From assembly GCF_012272835.1 (NCBI RefSeq), contig NZ_JAAWWK010000003.1:372001-436000 (forward strand): a stretch of DNA of 64,000 bases, written 5' to 3'. The position numbers and the translations under genes were made by a program. Origin of the DNA: Spongiibacter thalassae (GTDB lineage Bacteria > Pseudomonadota > Gammaproteobacteria > Pseudomonadales > Spongiibacteraceae). Below, piece by piece: positions 8,963 through 17,947 of this stretch (the stretch's first letter is position 1; each line of letters starts with the position of its first letter). The notes below the pieces were generated by a model. That model did not search any database, was not told the origin of the DNA, and was given only the letters and a program-made list of their open reading frames with translations.

Positions 8963-10657
8963 ATGAAGCAGCTAGGTGTACTCGACTCAGCCTTTGTCAA
9001 TCTGGAGCATCCGACTACACCACAGCATATCGGTGGTTTGGGCATCTACGATCCATCGACCGCCCCCGGCGGTTTTGTTAGGTTCAAGGGGGTCATTGCC
9101 AACTTCGAACGCCGCCTGAAAAAACACGATATGTTTCGTTCCCGACTGGTGTCGGTCCCCGGCGACCTCGATCGGCCTTATTGGGTTCTCGATGCCAACT
9201 TCGACGTAGAATTCCACATTCGCCACCTCGCTCTGCCACAACCCGGCGACTGGCGTCAGCTGTGTATTCTCGTCGCCCGACTGCATGCCCGGCCGCTCGA
9301 TATGGCACGCCCCTTGTGGGAGGCCTACATCATCGAGGGTCTCGACAATATTCCTGGCGTGCCCAAAGGCGGTTTCGCCATCTACACCAAAATGCATCAC
9401 TCTCTGGTTGATGGTGCCGGTGGGTCGTCGATTATGTCGGTCATTCACGACCTCGAACCAGACCCGGCGGCGGTGCCGGAAGGGCCTGATACGGTAATGG
9501 TTGATGTAGCGCCCGGAGCCTTGTACCTCGGTACAGCCACGGCGGTTAACCAGCTCAAGAACAGCGTCAAAATGGTGGGAAGTGCGGCCAGCACACTGAA
9601 AGACCTCGGTAAGCTGGCTTGGGGCGTTGCCAAAAAACAAATACCTATGCCATCGATAAGCTCGCCGCGCACCCGCTTCAACAATCCGGTAGGTCCCTAT
9701 CGAGTATTTGAGGCCGCGGAGTTTACGCTGCAAGACGTGAAGCTGGTGAAAGACGTCAACGGCGTGAAGATCAACGATGTGATCCTTGCTGTGGTTGGCG
9801 GCGCCATGCGCCATTATTTACAGCATCACAATGAGCTTCCCGATGATAGCCTCGCGGTGAGTATCCCGCTGAATATGCGCCCACGCCGTGGGGTATCAGA
9901 TGACAACAACCAGATCGGCTCGGTATTCGTTGAAGTACACACCGATGAGCACGACCCTATCGACCGGCTCAAGGCCGTGTATGCCAGCTCTCAGGAAGCC
10001 AAGGTTTTCGGTGAAAACTCACCCTTGGTGGATGTCCTGCGAGTTGCGGGCGTACTGCCACCGGTGTTTACCAAGAGCGTTGTGCAAACCTATGTTAATA
10101 ATGAACTGACCCAGCACCTGCCCCTGGGCATCAGTTCAGTGGTATCGAATGTTGCCGGTGCACCGTTTCCGCTGTATTCAGCGGGTGCAGAGATGGTTCG
10201 CTACTACGGTTTGGGCCTGTTGACGCCGGGTGTCGGCCTGTTCCATCTTGCCTTTAGTTCCGCTGGAATTGTGACTTTGTCAGTGCTGGGCGACCGCGAG
10301 TCGATGCCGGACCCGGCCTTCTACCGGGAATGTATCGAGAAATCCTTTAAGGAGTTGCACGAGGCCAGCTTGAAGCTCGCCTCGAATGCAAAGGCAAGCG
10401 AGGCTGAAAAAGCCAAAAAAACGGCACCCGCCAAGAGCGCAAGCAAGGCGAAAGCCACCCCTGCGAAGACGCCGGTTCGCGGCCGCAAAGCGGCGGCGAG
10501 CAAAGCCGACACGGCAAGCCCCGGCAAACCGCCGGCAAAAAAAGCACGGGCAACGACCAGGAAAGCCACCAGCCGCAAAACTGATGCGGTAGCGTCGGTG
10601 TTCGAAGGCAACAATGAAACCAATGTGGTGTCCTTACCTGGCGGGAGCCGCAGCTGA
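8963..10657 (+). CDS. Wax ester synthase/diacylglycerol acyltransferase with Lys/Ala-rich tail
   Basis: 564 residues. The acyltransferase motif HHSLVDG is at residues 145-151, and the N-terminal MKQLGVLDSAF and later ISVVSNVAGAPFP-like segments are typical of bacterial WS/DGAT enzymes, which esterify fatty acyl-CoA to alcohols or diacylglycerol for storage lipid. The catalytic part ends near residue 460; the last ~100 residues are a low-complexity run rich in Lys, Ala, Pro and Thr, not part of the usual enzyme and reminiscent of histone H1- or phasin-like tails. It has its own 235-base upstream region and converges on the multicopper oxidase gene. Confidence 0.88.
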   Translation: MKQLGVLDSAFVNLEHPTTPQHIGGLGIYDPSTAPGGFVRFKGVIANFERRLKKHDMFRSRLVSVPGDLDRPYWVLDANFDVEFHIRHLALPQPGDWRQLCILVARLHARPLDMARPLWEAYIIEGLDNIPGVPKGGFAIYTKMHHSLVDGAGGSSIMSVIHDLEPDPAAVPEGPDTVMVDVAPGALYLGTATAVNQLKNSVKMVGSAASTLKDLGKLAWGVAKKQIPMPSISSPRTRFNNPVGPYRVFEAAEFTLQDVKLVKDVNGVKINDVILAVVGGAMRHYLQHHNELPDDSLAVSIPLNMRPRRGVSDDNNQIGSVFVEVHTDEHDPIDRLKAVYASSQEAKVFGENSPLVDVLRVAGVLPPVFTKSVVQTYVNNELTQHLPLGISSVVSNVAGAPFPLYSAGAEMVRYYGLGLLTPGVGLFHLAFSSAGIVTLSVLGDRESMPDPAFYRECIEKSFKELHEASLKLASNAKASEAEKAKKTAPAKSASKAKATPAKTPVRGRKAAASKADTASPGKPPAKKARATTRKATSRKTDAVASVFEGNNETNVVSLPGGSRS

Positions 10658-10671
10658 GCGCGGCTGTGGGC

Positions 10672-12096
10672 TTACACGACAGCCAGGTAACCCATTAAGC
10701 CGGTTTTCATATGCTCGATGACATGGCAGTGAAACATCCAGCGGCCGGGGTTATCGGCCACAAACGCAATGCGCGCGCGCTCGTTTTTTTCCAGTAAAAT
10801 CGTATCGCTTTGATAGGGAATAACGGCGCGCTTGTCCGACGTCAGCACAGTGAAGATCATGCCGTGTAGATGGATCGGATGGTGGTGGGGTGTCGCATTG
10901 TGCAGATCGACAATATAGGTCTTGCCCCTTTCCAGTGTCGCCAGTGGCTCCGGCAAATGTTCGTGGCTGTGGTCGCCCCAGGCGCGCCGGTTTATCAGCC
11001 AGAAGCTGTGGTCCACCTTGCCGTCTTTTCCCGTGGGTGACAGGGCTCCCTGCCACTCGAACACGAAGCTGAGCGATTCGGCCTTGTGTAAATCAGGCTG
11101 AGGGATGGGGTTAGGTGGTAGCGTCGGCAGGTTTTCCGGTTTAATTGTGGCGACGGTGTCGCCCTGTCGCTCAGCCCCCCGCGCAACGGTTTTCAGGCGA
11201 CACAGCTCGATGTTAAACCGCCCCTTCCGGTCGGCAAGGATAAATTCCTGGTTTTCCGTATCCGGCGCCTGAAAGGCCAGGTCCATACGCATACCTGCCC
11301 CCAAAGGGGTGAGTTCAAAGGGCCGGTGGGGAGTTAAAGGGCTGCCATCCAGCGACAATATTCGGCTGCTGACACCGTCAATACTGGGTCGATATACCCG
11401 CGTATTATCCATATTGGCAATGCGCAAACGGACAAGTTGGCCTGCGCCAATTTCAATCGTGGGCCGCTGCCGACCATTCACCGTGTTGATGGTGCCCAGG
11501 GTTCCATCTCGCGCCGCCTCTCTGGGAATAGAAAGGGGGAGATAGCCGCCACGGCGATCCAGCCGCCAATCCTTCAAGCCGATAATATGTTCTTCGTAGG
11601 GGCTTGCTGCCTTTTCTTCAACAATCAGCACGCCCACCATACCCATTCCGAGTTGACGAATACTATTGATATGGGGGTGGTACCAGAAGGTCCCGGCGTC
11701 GGCGCAGCGGAATTCGTAATCAAAGCTCTCGCCGGGGGCAACCGGCGCCTGACTGATCCCCGGCACCCCATCCATATCTATAGGCAGGCGTATGCCGTGC
11801 CAGTGAATGGTACTGGCTTCGTTCAAATGGTTCTCAAAGCGTACACGTAAAACCTCGCCCTGCTTAACCCGAATGACTGGCGCGGGAAACTGCCCATTAA
11901 AACCAAGGATCTCGGTCGAGTAGTCTGCCACGAGCTGATGGCTGCCGTAGTCCGCGCGAAGGATATAGCGGCCCTCAGGCCCATTGCCGGCAGTTGGGCG
12001 GGCCATCGCGAGGCTGAAACGGGGCAGGGCACAGGCGCCCGACAGCAACAGGCCATTCTTAATAATGCCGCGCCTATTCAACAACATAGGTAACAA
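10672..12096 (-). CDS. Periplasmic multicopper oxidase (Tat-exported)
   Basis: 474 residues. The N-terminus NRRGIIKNGLLL resembles a twin-arginine signal. Copper-binding motifs are present in order: HWHG (98-101), WYHPH, HPIHLHG and HCHVIEH (456-462). The residue ten after the type-1 Cys is Leu467 where CueO-like enzymes have Met, which is compatible with a higher-potential copper site. Such enzymes oxidise Cu(I), Fe(II) or phenolics. It is the last gene of a leftward run behind two imelysins, a di-haem oxidoreductase and DUF1513, 18 bases from the latter, so a metal-oxidation role is plausible. Confidence 0.88.
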   Translation of the reverse strand: MLPMLLNRRGIIKNGLLLSGACALPRFSLAMARPTAGNGPEGRYILRADYGSHQLVADYSTEILGFNGQFPAPVIRVKQGEVLRVRFENHLNEASTIHWHGIRLPIDMDGVPGISQAPVAPGESFDYEFRCADAGTFWYHPHINSIRQLGMGMVGVLIVEEKAASPYEEHIIGLKDWRLDRRGGYLPLSIPREAARDGTLGTINTVNGRQRPTIEIGAGQLVRLRIANMDNTRVYRPSIDGVSSRILSLDGSPLTPHRPFELTPLGAGMRMDLAFQAPDTENQEFILADRKGRFNIELCRLKTVARGAERQGDTVATIKPENLPTLPPNPIPQPDLHKAESLSFVFEWQGALSPTGKDGKVDHSFWLINRRAWGDHSHEHLPEPLATLERGKTYIVDLHNATPHHHPIHLHGMIFTVLTSDKRAVIPYQSDTILLEKNERARIAFVADNPGRWMFHCHVIEHMKTGLMGYLAVV

Positions 12097-12114
12097 ACCT
12101 CGAAATATTCTATT

Positions 12115-13224
12115 TTAACTCCACCCCTCGGGCAGGATGACAAGGTGATTGTCCCACTGCACACCCGGTGCATAGGCGAGGGGTAGTAAGTCACGGTGAC
12201 CAGGCTTGGCCGCCATCAACTGGCCGCGACCATTGCTGACGACAAACTGCTCATAGCGCGGGTCGTAACAGGCTCCCGCGCTGTCACGCAAATGCCAGCT
12301 TTGCAGAAACCGTCCATCGTTGATCGACCACAGGGTGAGCAAATTATCCCTTGGCATACTGCACAACACCTTGCCCTTATCGTCACAGGCAACACTGGCC
12401 ACATAGTCGCGGAGCAGTGGCAGGGAATTGTTTGCCTGCAATGCCTCAAGTAGGCCACCACGCCGATGCCGATACACCAACGCGCGACCAGAGGGGACAG
12501 GCCCCTGATATTGCGCACCAACGATGACGTCGCCGTCGACGCTGACATCAAGGTGACGCAGACTAAGCTGAGGGTGGGGCGCATCGACGAACTCACTCAC
12601 CTGCGCTGTTCCCAGGTTGATATATGCAAGACCCGGACGGAGATGATCGGGGTTCAGGGTCTTGCGGCCATGACTGGGCAGGGTTTTCAAACCGCCGATG
12701 GCCACAACCAGTTCCTCCCCCCCCGGCATCAGAGCCAGCTCATGGGGACCGATGCCGCCGCTGTCGAGATGTTTGAGCCAACGGTAGTCTTGCTGGCAGT
12801 CATAGACGCCAATGACACCCTCGCCACCGGTCCCCGCATTGTTTTCAGTGGTGTACAGGTAGCGCCCATCAGCGCTTATAATTCCGTGCCCGTAAAAATG
12901 GTGGCCCGCTTGAGCTGCAATTCTGTGGTGCAGCCGTCCACTACGTCCGTCAACAACGTAAAAATAGCGGCCGGGACGACGCTCAAAAAATACGACCTCA
13001 CGCTGCTGTAGGTGGAGACAAACATCGTGGCCGCGCAGAGGAGCGTCGAGACGAAACTCCCAGCCGTTGTCCTGCCACACCCCGAGCTGATGCCCGCCAG
13101 CCCTGCTGTTGGCAGCGCTGCATACCGGGCTGAACCGCGGACTTGCGCAGAGTGCTGGCGCCGTCGGAATCGCAAGCGCCAGACTGAGCTGTGTACTGAG
13201 TTTCACCAGTTCTCGACGACGCAC
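12115..13224 (-). CDS. DUF1513 beta-propeller-like protein
   Basis: 369 residues with an export signal beginning MRRRELVKLSTQLSLALAIP. The conserved motifs HFYGHGIISADGRYLYTTENN and GIGPHELALMPGG are those of DUF1513, a family of unknown biochemical function found almost always beside imelysin and di-haem oxidoreductase genes. Only two bases separate its start from the imelysin lipoprotein stop, so it is coupled to that operon. Confidence 0.8.
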   Translation of the reverse strand: MRRRELVKLSTQLSLALAIPTAPALCASPRFSPVCSAANSRAGGHQLGVWQDNGWEFRLDAPLRGHDVCLHLQQREVVFFERRPGRYFYVVDGRSGRLHHRIAAQAGHHFYGHGIISADGRYLYTTENNAGTGGEGVIGVYDCQQDYRWLKHLDSGGIGPHELALMPGGEELVVAIGGLKTLPSHGRKTLNPDHLRPGLAYINLGTAQVSEFVDAPHPQLSLRHLDVSVDGDVIVGAQYQGPVPSGRALVYRHRRGGLLEALQANNSLPLLRDYVASVACDDKGKVLCSMPRDNLLTLWSINDGRFLQSWHLRDSAGACYDPRYEQFVVSNGRGQLMAAKPGHRDLLPLAYAPGVQWDNHLVILPEGWS

Positions 13225-13226
13225 GG

Positions 13227-14348
13227 CTAGTCCCCGTCCTTGCTGTTGAAACTTAAAGTGATATTCAACGCCTTGGGCAAATCCCGTTTTAACAGTGTAA
13301 GCAGCTCACTGACGGTGACATACAGCCGGGTCACTCGGGGGTCTCCACGGGGATCACTAGCCACCTCAAATAGACTGCTATCCAGTGCATTCACAGCTAC
13401 CAATGCCCGCTGGAATGCCTCGTCTACCTCCTGCGACAACTTTGCATGACCTTTGGCAGCCAGATAAGCGGCCAGGCCCTCTTGTGCATCACCGCTGTAA
13501 AGGCGATGCATGGCGGTGAGGTTGGCAAGAATCATTTCCCTGGAGTAGCGGCTGCGCCACCACTCGACGAGATAGGGCTGGGGTAGAGGCGACTCGCGAT
13601 CAAGCCCCATGGGTCGTTCAATTTTATCCCGTTTAATCAATTCCGCGCCGAAGATCAGGCTTTCGGCAATAGCAGCGACCGCAAGATTTAGATCAGGGTA
13701 GTCCGGGTTGTCGGGGCCGGGCCGGGTAAAGGTGGCGGTGTAATTACCGCCGTCAGCGTCCCAACTGTGGTACAACCGGGTCGCTATGTTCTGCTGGTAG
13801 TCCGCGATAGTCTGAAGCAGAGCGCAACGCTTTGCGCCGCTGTCACGCTGGTAGGCAGCCAATTGCCCCCCTTTGACGTCAAACAACAGATACTCTGCAG
13901 CACTCAAACCGCGAATGATGACACTGGCCTGAGCCAGTGACACGTCGTTGATCTCGTCGCCGCCGCGCAGCAAAGCCTCGACCTTGCGCGCCACCAGATT
14001 CTTGCGGTCGGGCCAGAATTGAACCTGCCAGCTGATATTATCTTCGGTGACAGGGCCAAAGGGCATGACCTGGGGCCCCGCCCAGGCCGAGGCGCTATCC
14101 CGCCAGGACTGGCGAACCGACTCCATATGTTCTTCATCCACCGCCTGACAAAAGGCGCGACTGGCCACGACCAGATTTTCACTGGCCTGCTTATAGGTAA
14201 AATAGGCCGGTAGTACGCTGCTTTCGACCACGCTGGCAAGCAGCCGAGGCTCAGGCGATGGACTGCACGCTGACAGCACCGTCAGAGCACTGAAGGGCAG
14301 TACGAGAAGCCGTGCAAGAACGGCGCGGCATGACGATAGATACAACAT
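13227..14348 (-). CDS. Imelysin-family lipoprotein
   Basis: 373 residues. The start is taken at the ATG giving a lipoprotein signal with lipobox LSAC (residues 25-28); longer in-frame sequence upstream overlaps the previous gene. The body matches imelysin-like proteins (FWPDRKNLVARKVEALL; SVIIRGLSAAEYLLFD), which are iron-responsive surface or periplasmic proteins. The GxHxxE motif of the sister imelysin is replaced here by GLSAAEYLL, so metal binding may differ. Its ATG overlaps the TAA of the di-haem gene (TAATG). Confidence 0.8.
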   Translation of the reverse strand: MLYLSSCRAVLARLLVLPFSALTVLSACSPSPEPRLLASVVESSVLPAYFTYKQASENLVVASRAFCQAVDEEHMESVRQSWRDSASAWAGPQVMPFGPVTEDNISWQVQFWPDRKNLVARKVEALLRGGDEINDVSLAQASVIIRGLSAAEYLLFDVKGGQLAAYQRDSGAKRCALLQTIADYQQNIATRLYHSWDADGGNYTATFTRPGPDNPDYPDLNLAVAAIAESLIFGAELIKRDKIERPMGLDRESPLPQPYLVEWWRSRYSREMILANLTAMHRLYSGDAQEGLAAYLAAKGHAKLSQEVDEAFQRALVAVNALDSSLFEVASDPRGDPRVTRLYVTVSELLTLLKRDLPKALNITLSFNSKDGD

Positions 14349-15655
14349 TAGAGTGCCTGCAAAAATTGAATAAGATGTTCCCGAGTGTCGTCGGCCAGGC
14401 CGAGGTAAGCCCTGCGAGACGCGGCGGCTTCGCCATCGTGCCAAAGAATGGCCTGATGAATCGATGTCGCGCGGCCATCGTGCAGCAGGCGAATTGGCTG
14501 GCTGCCACTAATGCGTAAGCCCAGTCCCCATAGCGGCGCAGTGCGCCATTCAGCGCCACTGGCTGCGCCTTCACCTGGCGAATCAGCCAAACCTGGCCCC
14601 ATATCATGGAGCAAAAAATCGCTGTAAGCGTAGGCATAATCCTGCGGCTCGTCACCCCGCACCTGCAAAGCGACCCTGGGCTGGTGGCACAGATGGCATT
14701 CGGCCTGAAAAAATGCCGCTGGCGCGATCGATTGGCTGGGCGGTAGCGCAAGATTTGCCACGTAAAAAGCCACGGCATCAAGTAATTTTTCGCTGATTTC
14801 CACGACCAAGCCATCATTTGCCACCACGGAGTTTCCATCGGCAGTATTCTGTTGTTGCCGCTGAGAACTGGTTATACCAATATCTTCAGCAAAGGCGGCG
14901 GCAATCTGAGTTCTCAGGCTGGGTTCAGCGGCCTTCCAGCCAAATATTCCGATGGTATCGCTCCGAGTGTTATCGAGGGTATTGGCACGCCCGGAAATAC
15001 CATCGCCATCCACGTCATCGGGGTCTGCTGCTGCCCGCAGTGCTGTCCGGTCAATGCGGTCGATCAAACCCATGCCCACCAGCGCCGGCGCCAGTCGCGC
15101 TGAAACAGGGGCATCGTATGCGCTGCCGGCAGTGAGAGCGTGTGCCTCCATTCGATAGTGCCGCCACGGCAGTGACACCGTGTGCTGCTCTGATATCGAA
15201 ACCGCCTGGTGCCGGGTTTGCCAACGAATCTTGCCTTCTGCGACATAACCCGGCAGAGCAAAGGTTTGCAGTTGCTTGCCGACTGCACTGTCAGGAGAAA
15301 GCTTGAGTATCAAGCCAGGCCCTTGTTCCGGTAACATCCCCTGGCCATTGTCAATGTGGCAGCTTGCACAGCGATTGGCATTAAACAAGGGTCCGAGGCC
15401 ATCTCTGGCAGCGGTGCTGGCGGGGGCTGACACCCAGGCCTGGCGGGCAAAACTACGGCCCACCGCCCAGTCCAGCTGTTGGGCCAGAGAGAGGCTCGCT
15501 GATGGACCCATTAAATAGCGGGCATGGGGATAGTCTGCCTGACAGGGCGATAGACCGAGCAGTAACCACGCGGTGCATTGCGCGACCCGTATTGCCAGCC
15601 TGACAGAACTAGCTGGCGTTGGCGTTGACATTGATTGCAGAGGCGGCCTGTTCAA
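14348..15655 (-). CDS. Di-haem oxidoreductase (DHOR, DUF1111-type cytochrome c)
   Basis: About 435 residues from the longest start; an internal ATG at 15631 gives a cleaner signal peptide (ending SPCQA), and both overlap the 3' end of the upstream imelysin gene. Two covalent haem sites are visible, CASCH (residues 96-100) and CHLCH in the C-terminal half, with the family's DDVDGDGISGRAN calcium-like loop between them. It is periplasmic, and the consistent partner of imelysins in presumed iron acquisition. Operon position 2 of 5. Confidence 0.85.
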   Translation of the reverse strand: MNRPPLQSMSTPTPASSVRLAIRVAQCTAWLLLGLSPCQADYPHARYLMGPSASLSLAQQLDWAVGRSFARQAWVSAPASTAARDGLGPLFNANRCASCHIDNGQGMLPEQGPGLILKLSPDSAVGKQLQTFALPGYVAEGKIRWQTRHQAVSISEQHTVSLPWRHYRMEAHALTAGSAYDAPVSARLAPALVGMGLIDRIDRTALRAAADPDDVDGDGISGRANTLDNTRSDTIGIFGWKAAEPSLRTQIAAAFAEDIGITSSQRQQQNTADGNSVVANDGLVVEISEKLLDAVAFYVANLALPPSQSIAPAAFFQAECHLCHQPRVALQVRGDEPQDYAYAYSDFLLHDMGPGLADSPGEGAASGAEWRTAPLWGLGLRISGSQPIRLLHDGRATSIHQAILWHDGEAAASRRAYLGLADDTREHLIQFLQAL

Positions 15656-16835
15656 TGCTGCGCGTTTGCTGCTCGAGCCGCTGCAGTATGCGAGTCAGCA
15701 GTGCGCGCCCCTCGGGGTGATCCGGTGAGATGAGCATGTCGAATTTTTGCGGGGCAGCGGGGCGTTCCGCCCACTCGGTAAGGGTTTTCAGCTCGGCCAT
15801 GGTAGCGTCCAGGTCCTGACGTAGCTGTTTGTCCACCTGGGGTGCGACAGCGGCTACCGCTGCACTGAGCGAGGGGCCACGAAGCAGGGTGCCGTCGCGA
15901 CGCTGATATTCGCCCAGATACACATTACGAATACCCAGCCCGTTGTAATAGTGCGACCAGTGAGTATTGTCACTGAAACAGTCGTGCTCATCCTCTGGAG
16001 AATTCGCCTCCAGCGCGACCTTGATTCGCTCGCCGCCCAGTTCGCCGAGCGACAGTGAACCCATGCCCTTCACTATGCGCGCCAGCGCCTGCTTTGGGGG
16101 CAGACTGAGCAGTTCGGCCCGGTAGTTGGCGGTGTTCCCCGGCGCCCACTGGCTGGCCATATAGCGCAGGTCGCTGACCAGTTGTTGGGTTGCCGCGCGG
16201 AGGTAGGCCGCGCGCCGTTCGCAGTGGCCATGACTGCACGCCTCGCCGACAACAAAATCGGTATAGGGACGCTGTCCCGCACCGGCCTGGTGACCGTTCA
16301 AATCCTGCCCCCACAGCAGAAATTCAATAGCGTGATAGCCTGTTGTGACATTGGCCACAGCGCCACCCACTTCGTGCAGATCCTCCAGCAACGCAGGAGA
16401 AATCTGGGCGGCGTCGATCACGGCACCGCCGAGGTCTATGTGAGGGTTGGCGATAATATTCATGTCGGCGGCGATATTACCCAGACTTGCGGCATAGCTG
16501 TCGTCCACATAGTCAATCAGCCCTTCGTCCAGCGGCCAGCTGTTAACCCGGCCCTCCCAGTCATCAACCACCGGATTACCAAATCGGAAGACTTCGCTTT
16601 GTTGGTAAGGCACCCGCGCCGCCTTCCACGCGGATCGCGCACCGGCCAAGGTGTTCTCATCGGGTTTGCTCAGTAGCGCATCCACAGAATTGAGCAACTG
16701 TGCGGCAGCGGCAGCGGAATCGCCGTAGACAGCGTGAGCGATCGCGGCATAGTGTTCGACTATCTCCCGCTCGGTCGCAGCGGACGCCACCTGTGAGAGC
16801 ATCAGTGCCAGGGTGACGATCAGGTGCTTAATCAT
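15609..16835 (-). CDS. irpA: Imelysin-family iron-regulated protein
   Basis: 408 residues with signal peptide MIKHLIVTLALMLSQVASA. The signature GYHAIEFLLWGQDLNG contains the GxHxxE motif thought to bind metal, and NSWPLDEGLIDYVD is also typical of the insulin-cleaving metalloprotease/IrpA group. The start at 16835 is chosen because it begins a proper signal peptide; 12 extra in-frame codons lie upstream. It is the first gene of the imelysin operon, with a possible Fur site 57 bases before its start. Confidence 0.85.
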   Translation of the reverse strand: MIKHLIVTLALMLSQVASAATEREIVEHYAAIAHAVYGDSAAAAAQLLNSVDALLSKPDENTLAGARSAWKAARVPYQQSEVFRFGNPVVDDWEGRVNSWPLDEGLIDYVDDSYAASLGNIAADMNIIANPHIDLGGAVIDAAQISPALLEDLHEVGGAVANVTTGYHAIEFLLWGQDLNGHQAGAGQRPYTDFVVGEACSHGHCERRAAYLRAATQQLVSDLRYMASQWAPGNTANYRAELLSLPPKQALARIVKGMGSLSLGELGGERIKVALEANSPEDEHDCFSDNTHWSHYYNGLGIRNVYLGEYQRRDGTLLRGPSLSAAVAAVAPQVDKQLRQDLDATMAELKTLTEWAERPAAPQKFDMLISPDHPEGRALLTRILQRLEQQTRSIEQAASAINVNANAS

Positions 16836-16891
16836 GGTCTTCCTCGGTATAAAAGCGATAAGTCTGTACAATGACCGGGGCCATTCTACCG

Positions 16892-16910
16892 TTAAATGAA
16901 AATTATTCGC
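16892..16910 (-). promoter_or_regulatory. Possible Fur box upstream of imelysin operon
   Basis: TTAAATGAAAATTATTCGC agrees with the 19-bp Fur consensus at 12 of 19 positions by eye, and it lies between irpA and the divergent CitE-like gene. Imelysin operons are classically iron-repressed, which supports the site. Confidence 0.45.
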
Positions 16911-17019
16911 AATTAGAGTGGCGATTTATTTCACGGCAACGCTTGAATACCCATCAACCGCCAAAGGGCTGCGGGGCGAGGGCGCTGTGGTAAACTTGAC
17001 GATTTTCCGGAGTGAACAA

Positions 17020-17886
17020 ATGGAATTCAAACCCCGTCGTTCGGCGCTGTATATGCCAGGTGCCAATACTCGAGCACTCGAAAAAGCTCGCACACTGCCC
17101 GCCGATGTTTTGATTCTCGATCTGGAAGACGCGGTGGCGCCGGCGCAAAAGGCCGAGGCACGCGCGAATATCCTCACCGCCCTCGCCGAAGGGGGCTACG
17201 GTCACCGAGAGTTGGTAGTCAGGGTAAACGGCTTCGATACCCCTTGGGGACGGGACGATATTGTGGCCTTTGCCAAGGCGCCGATCAGCGCGCTGTGCCT
17301 GCCCAAGGTAGAATCCGCCGCGGAAGTTTCCGCCGTGGTGCAGCTACTCAAGCAAGAGCAAGCGAGCCCGGACTTGAAACTGTGGACAATGGCGGAAACG
17401 CCCCGTGGCATTCTGAATATCGACGAGGTTGCCGGCGCTGATCCGCGTATGGCCGCAATTGTGCTCGGCACTTCGGATCTCGCCAAGGATCTGCGTACTC
17501 CCCACACCCCCGAGCGGCTGGGGCTATTGACCTCGCTGGGTATGTGCGTGCTCGCTGCCCGTGCCCACGGTCTTGATGTGTTTGATGGCGTTCATCTGGA
17601 CCTCAACGACCAGGTGGGTCTTGAACAGGCCTGCTCACAGGGCGTTGAACTCGGTTTCGATGGCAAAACACTGATACATCCCAAACAGATCGAGGCCGCG
17701 AACAAAGCTTTCGCTCCCAGCGCCGAGGTCGTTGAGCGGGCAGGGCGAATCCAGGCAGCGTGGCAAGAAGCTGAAGCTGCGGGTAAGGGGGTCGTACTGG
17801 TAGATGGTCGTCTGGTTGAAGCCCTTCATGTTGAAGAGGCGATTCGTATACTGGCCATAGATGCAGCGCTGCAACAGCGCGACTAG
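17020..17886 (+). CDS. HpcH/HpaI aldolase / citrate lyase beta-like protein
   Basis: 288 residues. The N-terminal RRSALYMPGANTRALEKA, the DLEDAVAP motif and FDGKTLIHPKQIE near the C-terminus define CitE-like C-C lyases acting on CoA thioesters such as (S)-citramalyl-CoA or malyl-CoA. It stands alone without citrate lyase alpha or gamma genes, so true citrate lyase activity is unlikely. The ATG at 17020 follows a CGGAG Shine-Dalgarno; earlier in-frame codons look non-coding. Confidence 0.82.
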   Translation: MEFKPRRSALYMPGANTRALEKARTLPADVLILDLEDAVAPAQKAEARANILTALAEGGYGHRELVVRVNGFDTPWGRDDIVAFAKAPISALCLPKVESAAEVSAVVQLLKQEQASPDLKLWTMAETPRGILNIDEVAGADPRMAAIVLGTSDLAKDLRTPHTPERLGLLTSLGMCVLAARAHGLDVFDGVHLDLNDQVGLEQACSQGVELGFDGKTLIHPKQIEAANKAFAPSAEVVERAGRIQAAWQEAEAAGKGVVLVDGRLVEALHVEEAIRILAIDAALQQRD

Positions 17887-17947
17887 CACTGTATCCGTGC
17901 TGCTACTGCGGCGAGGCCTGAACAGGGAGACTCATCAGCAGTCGTTT

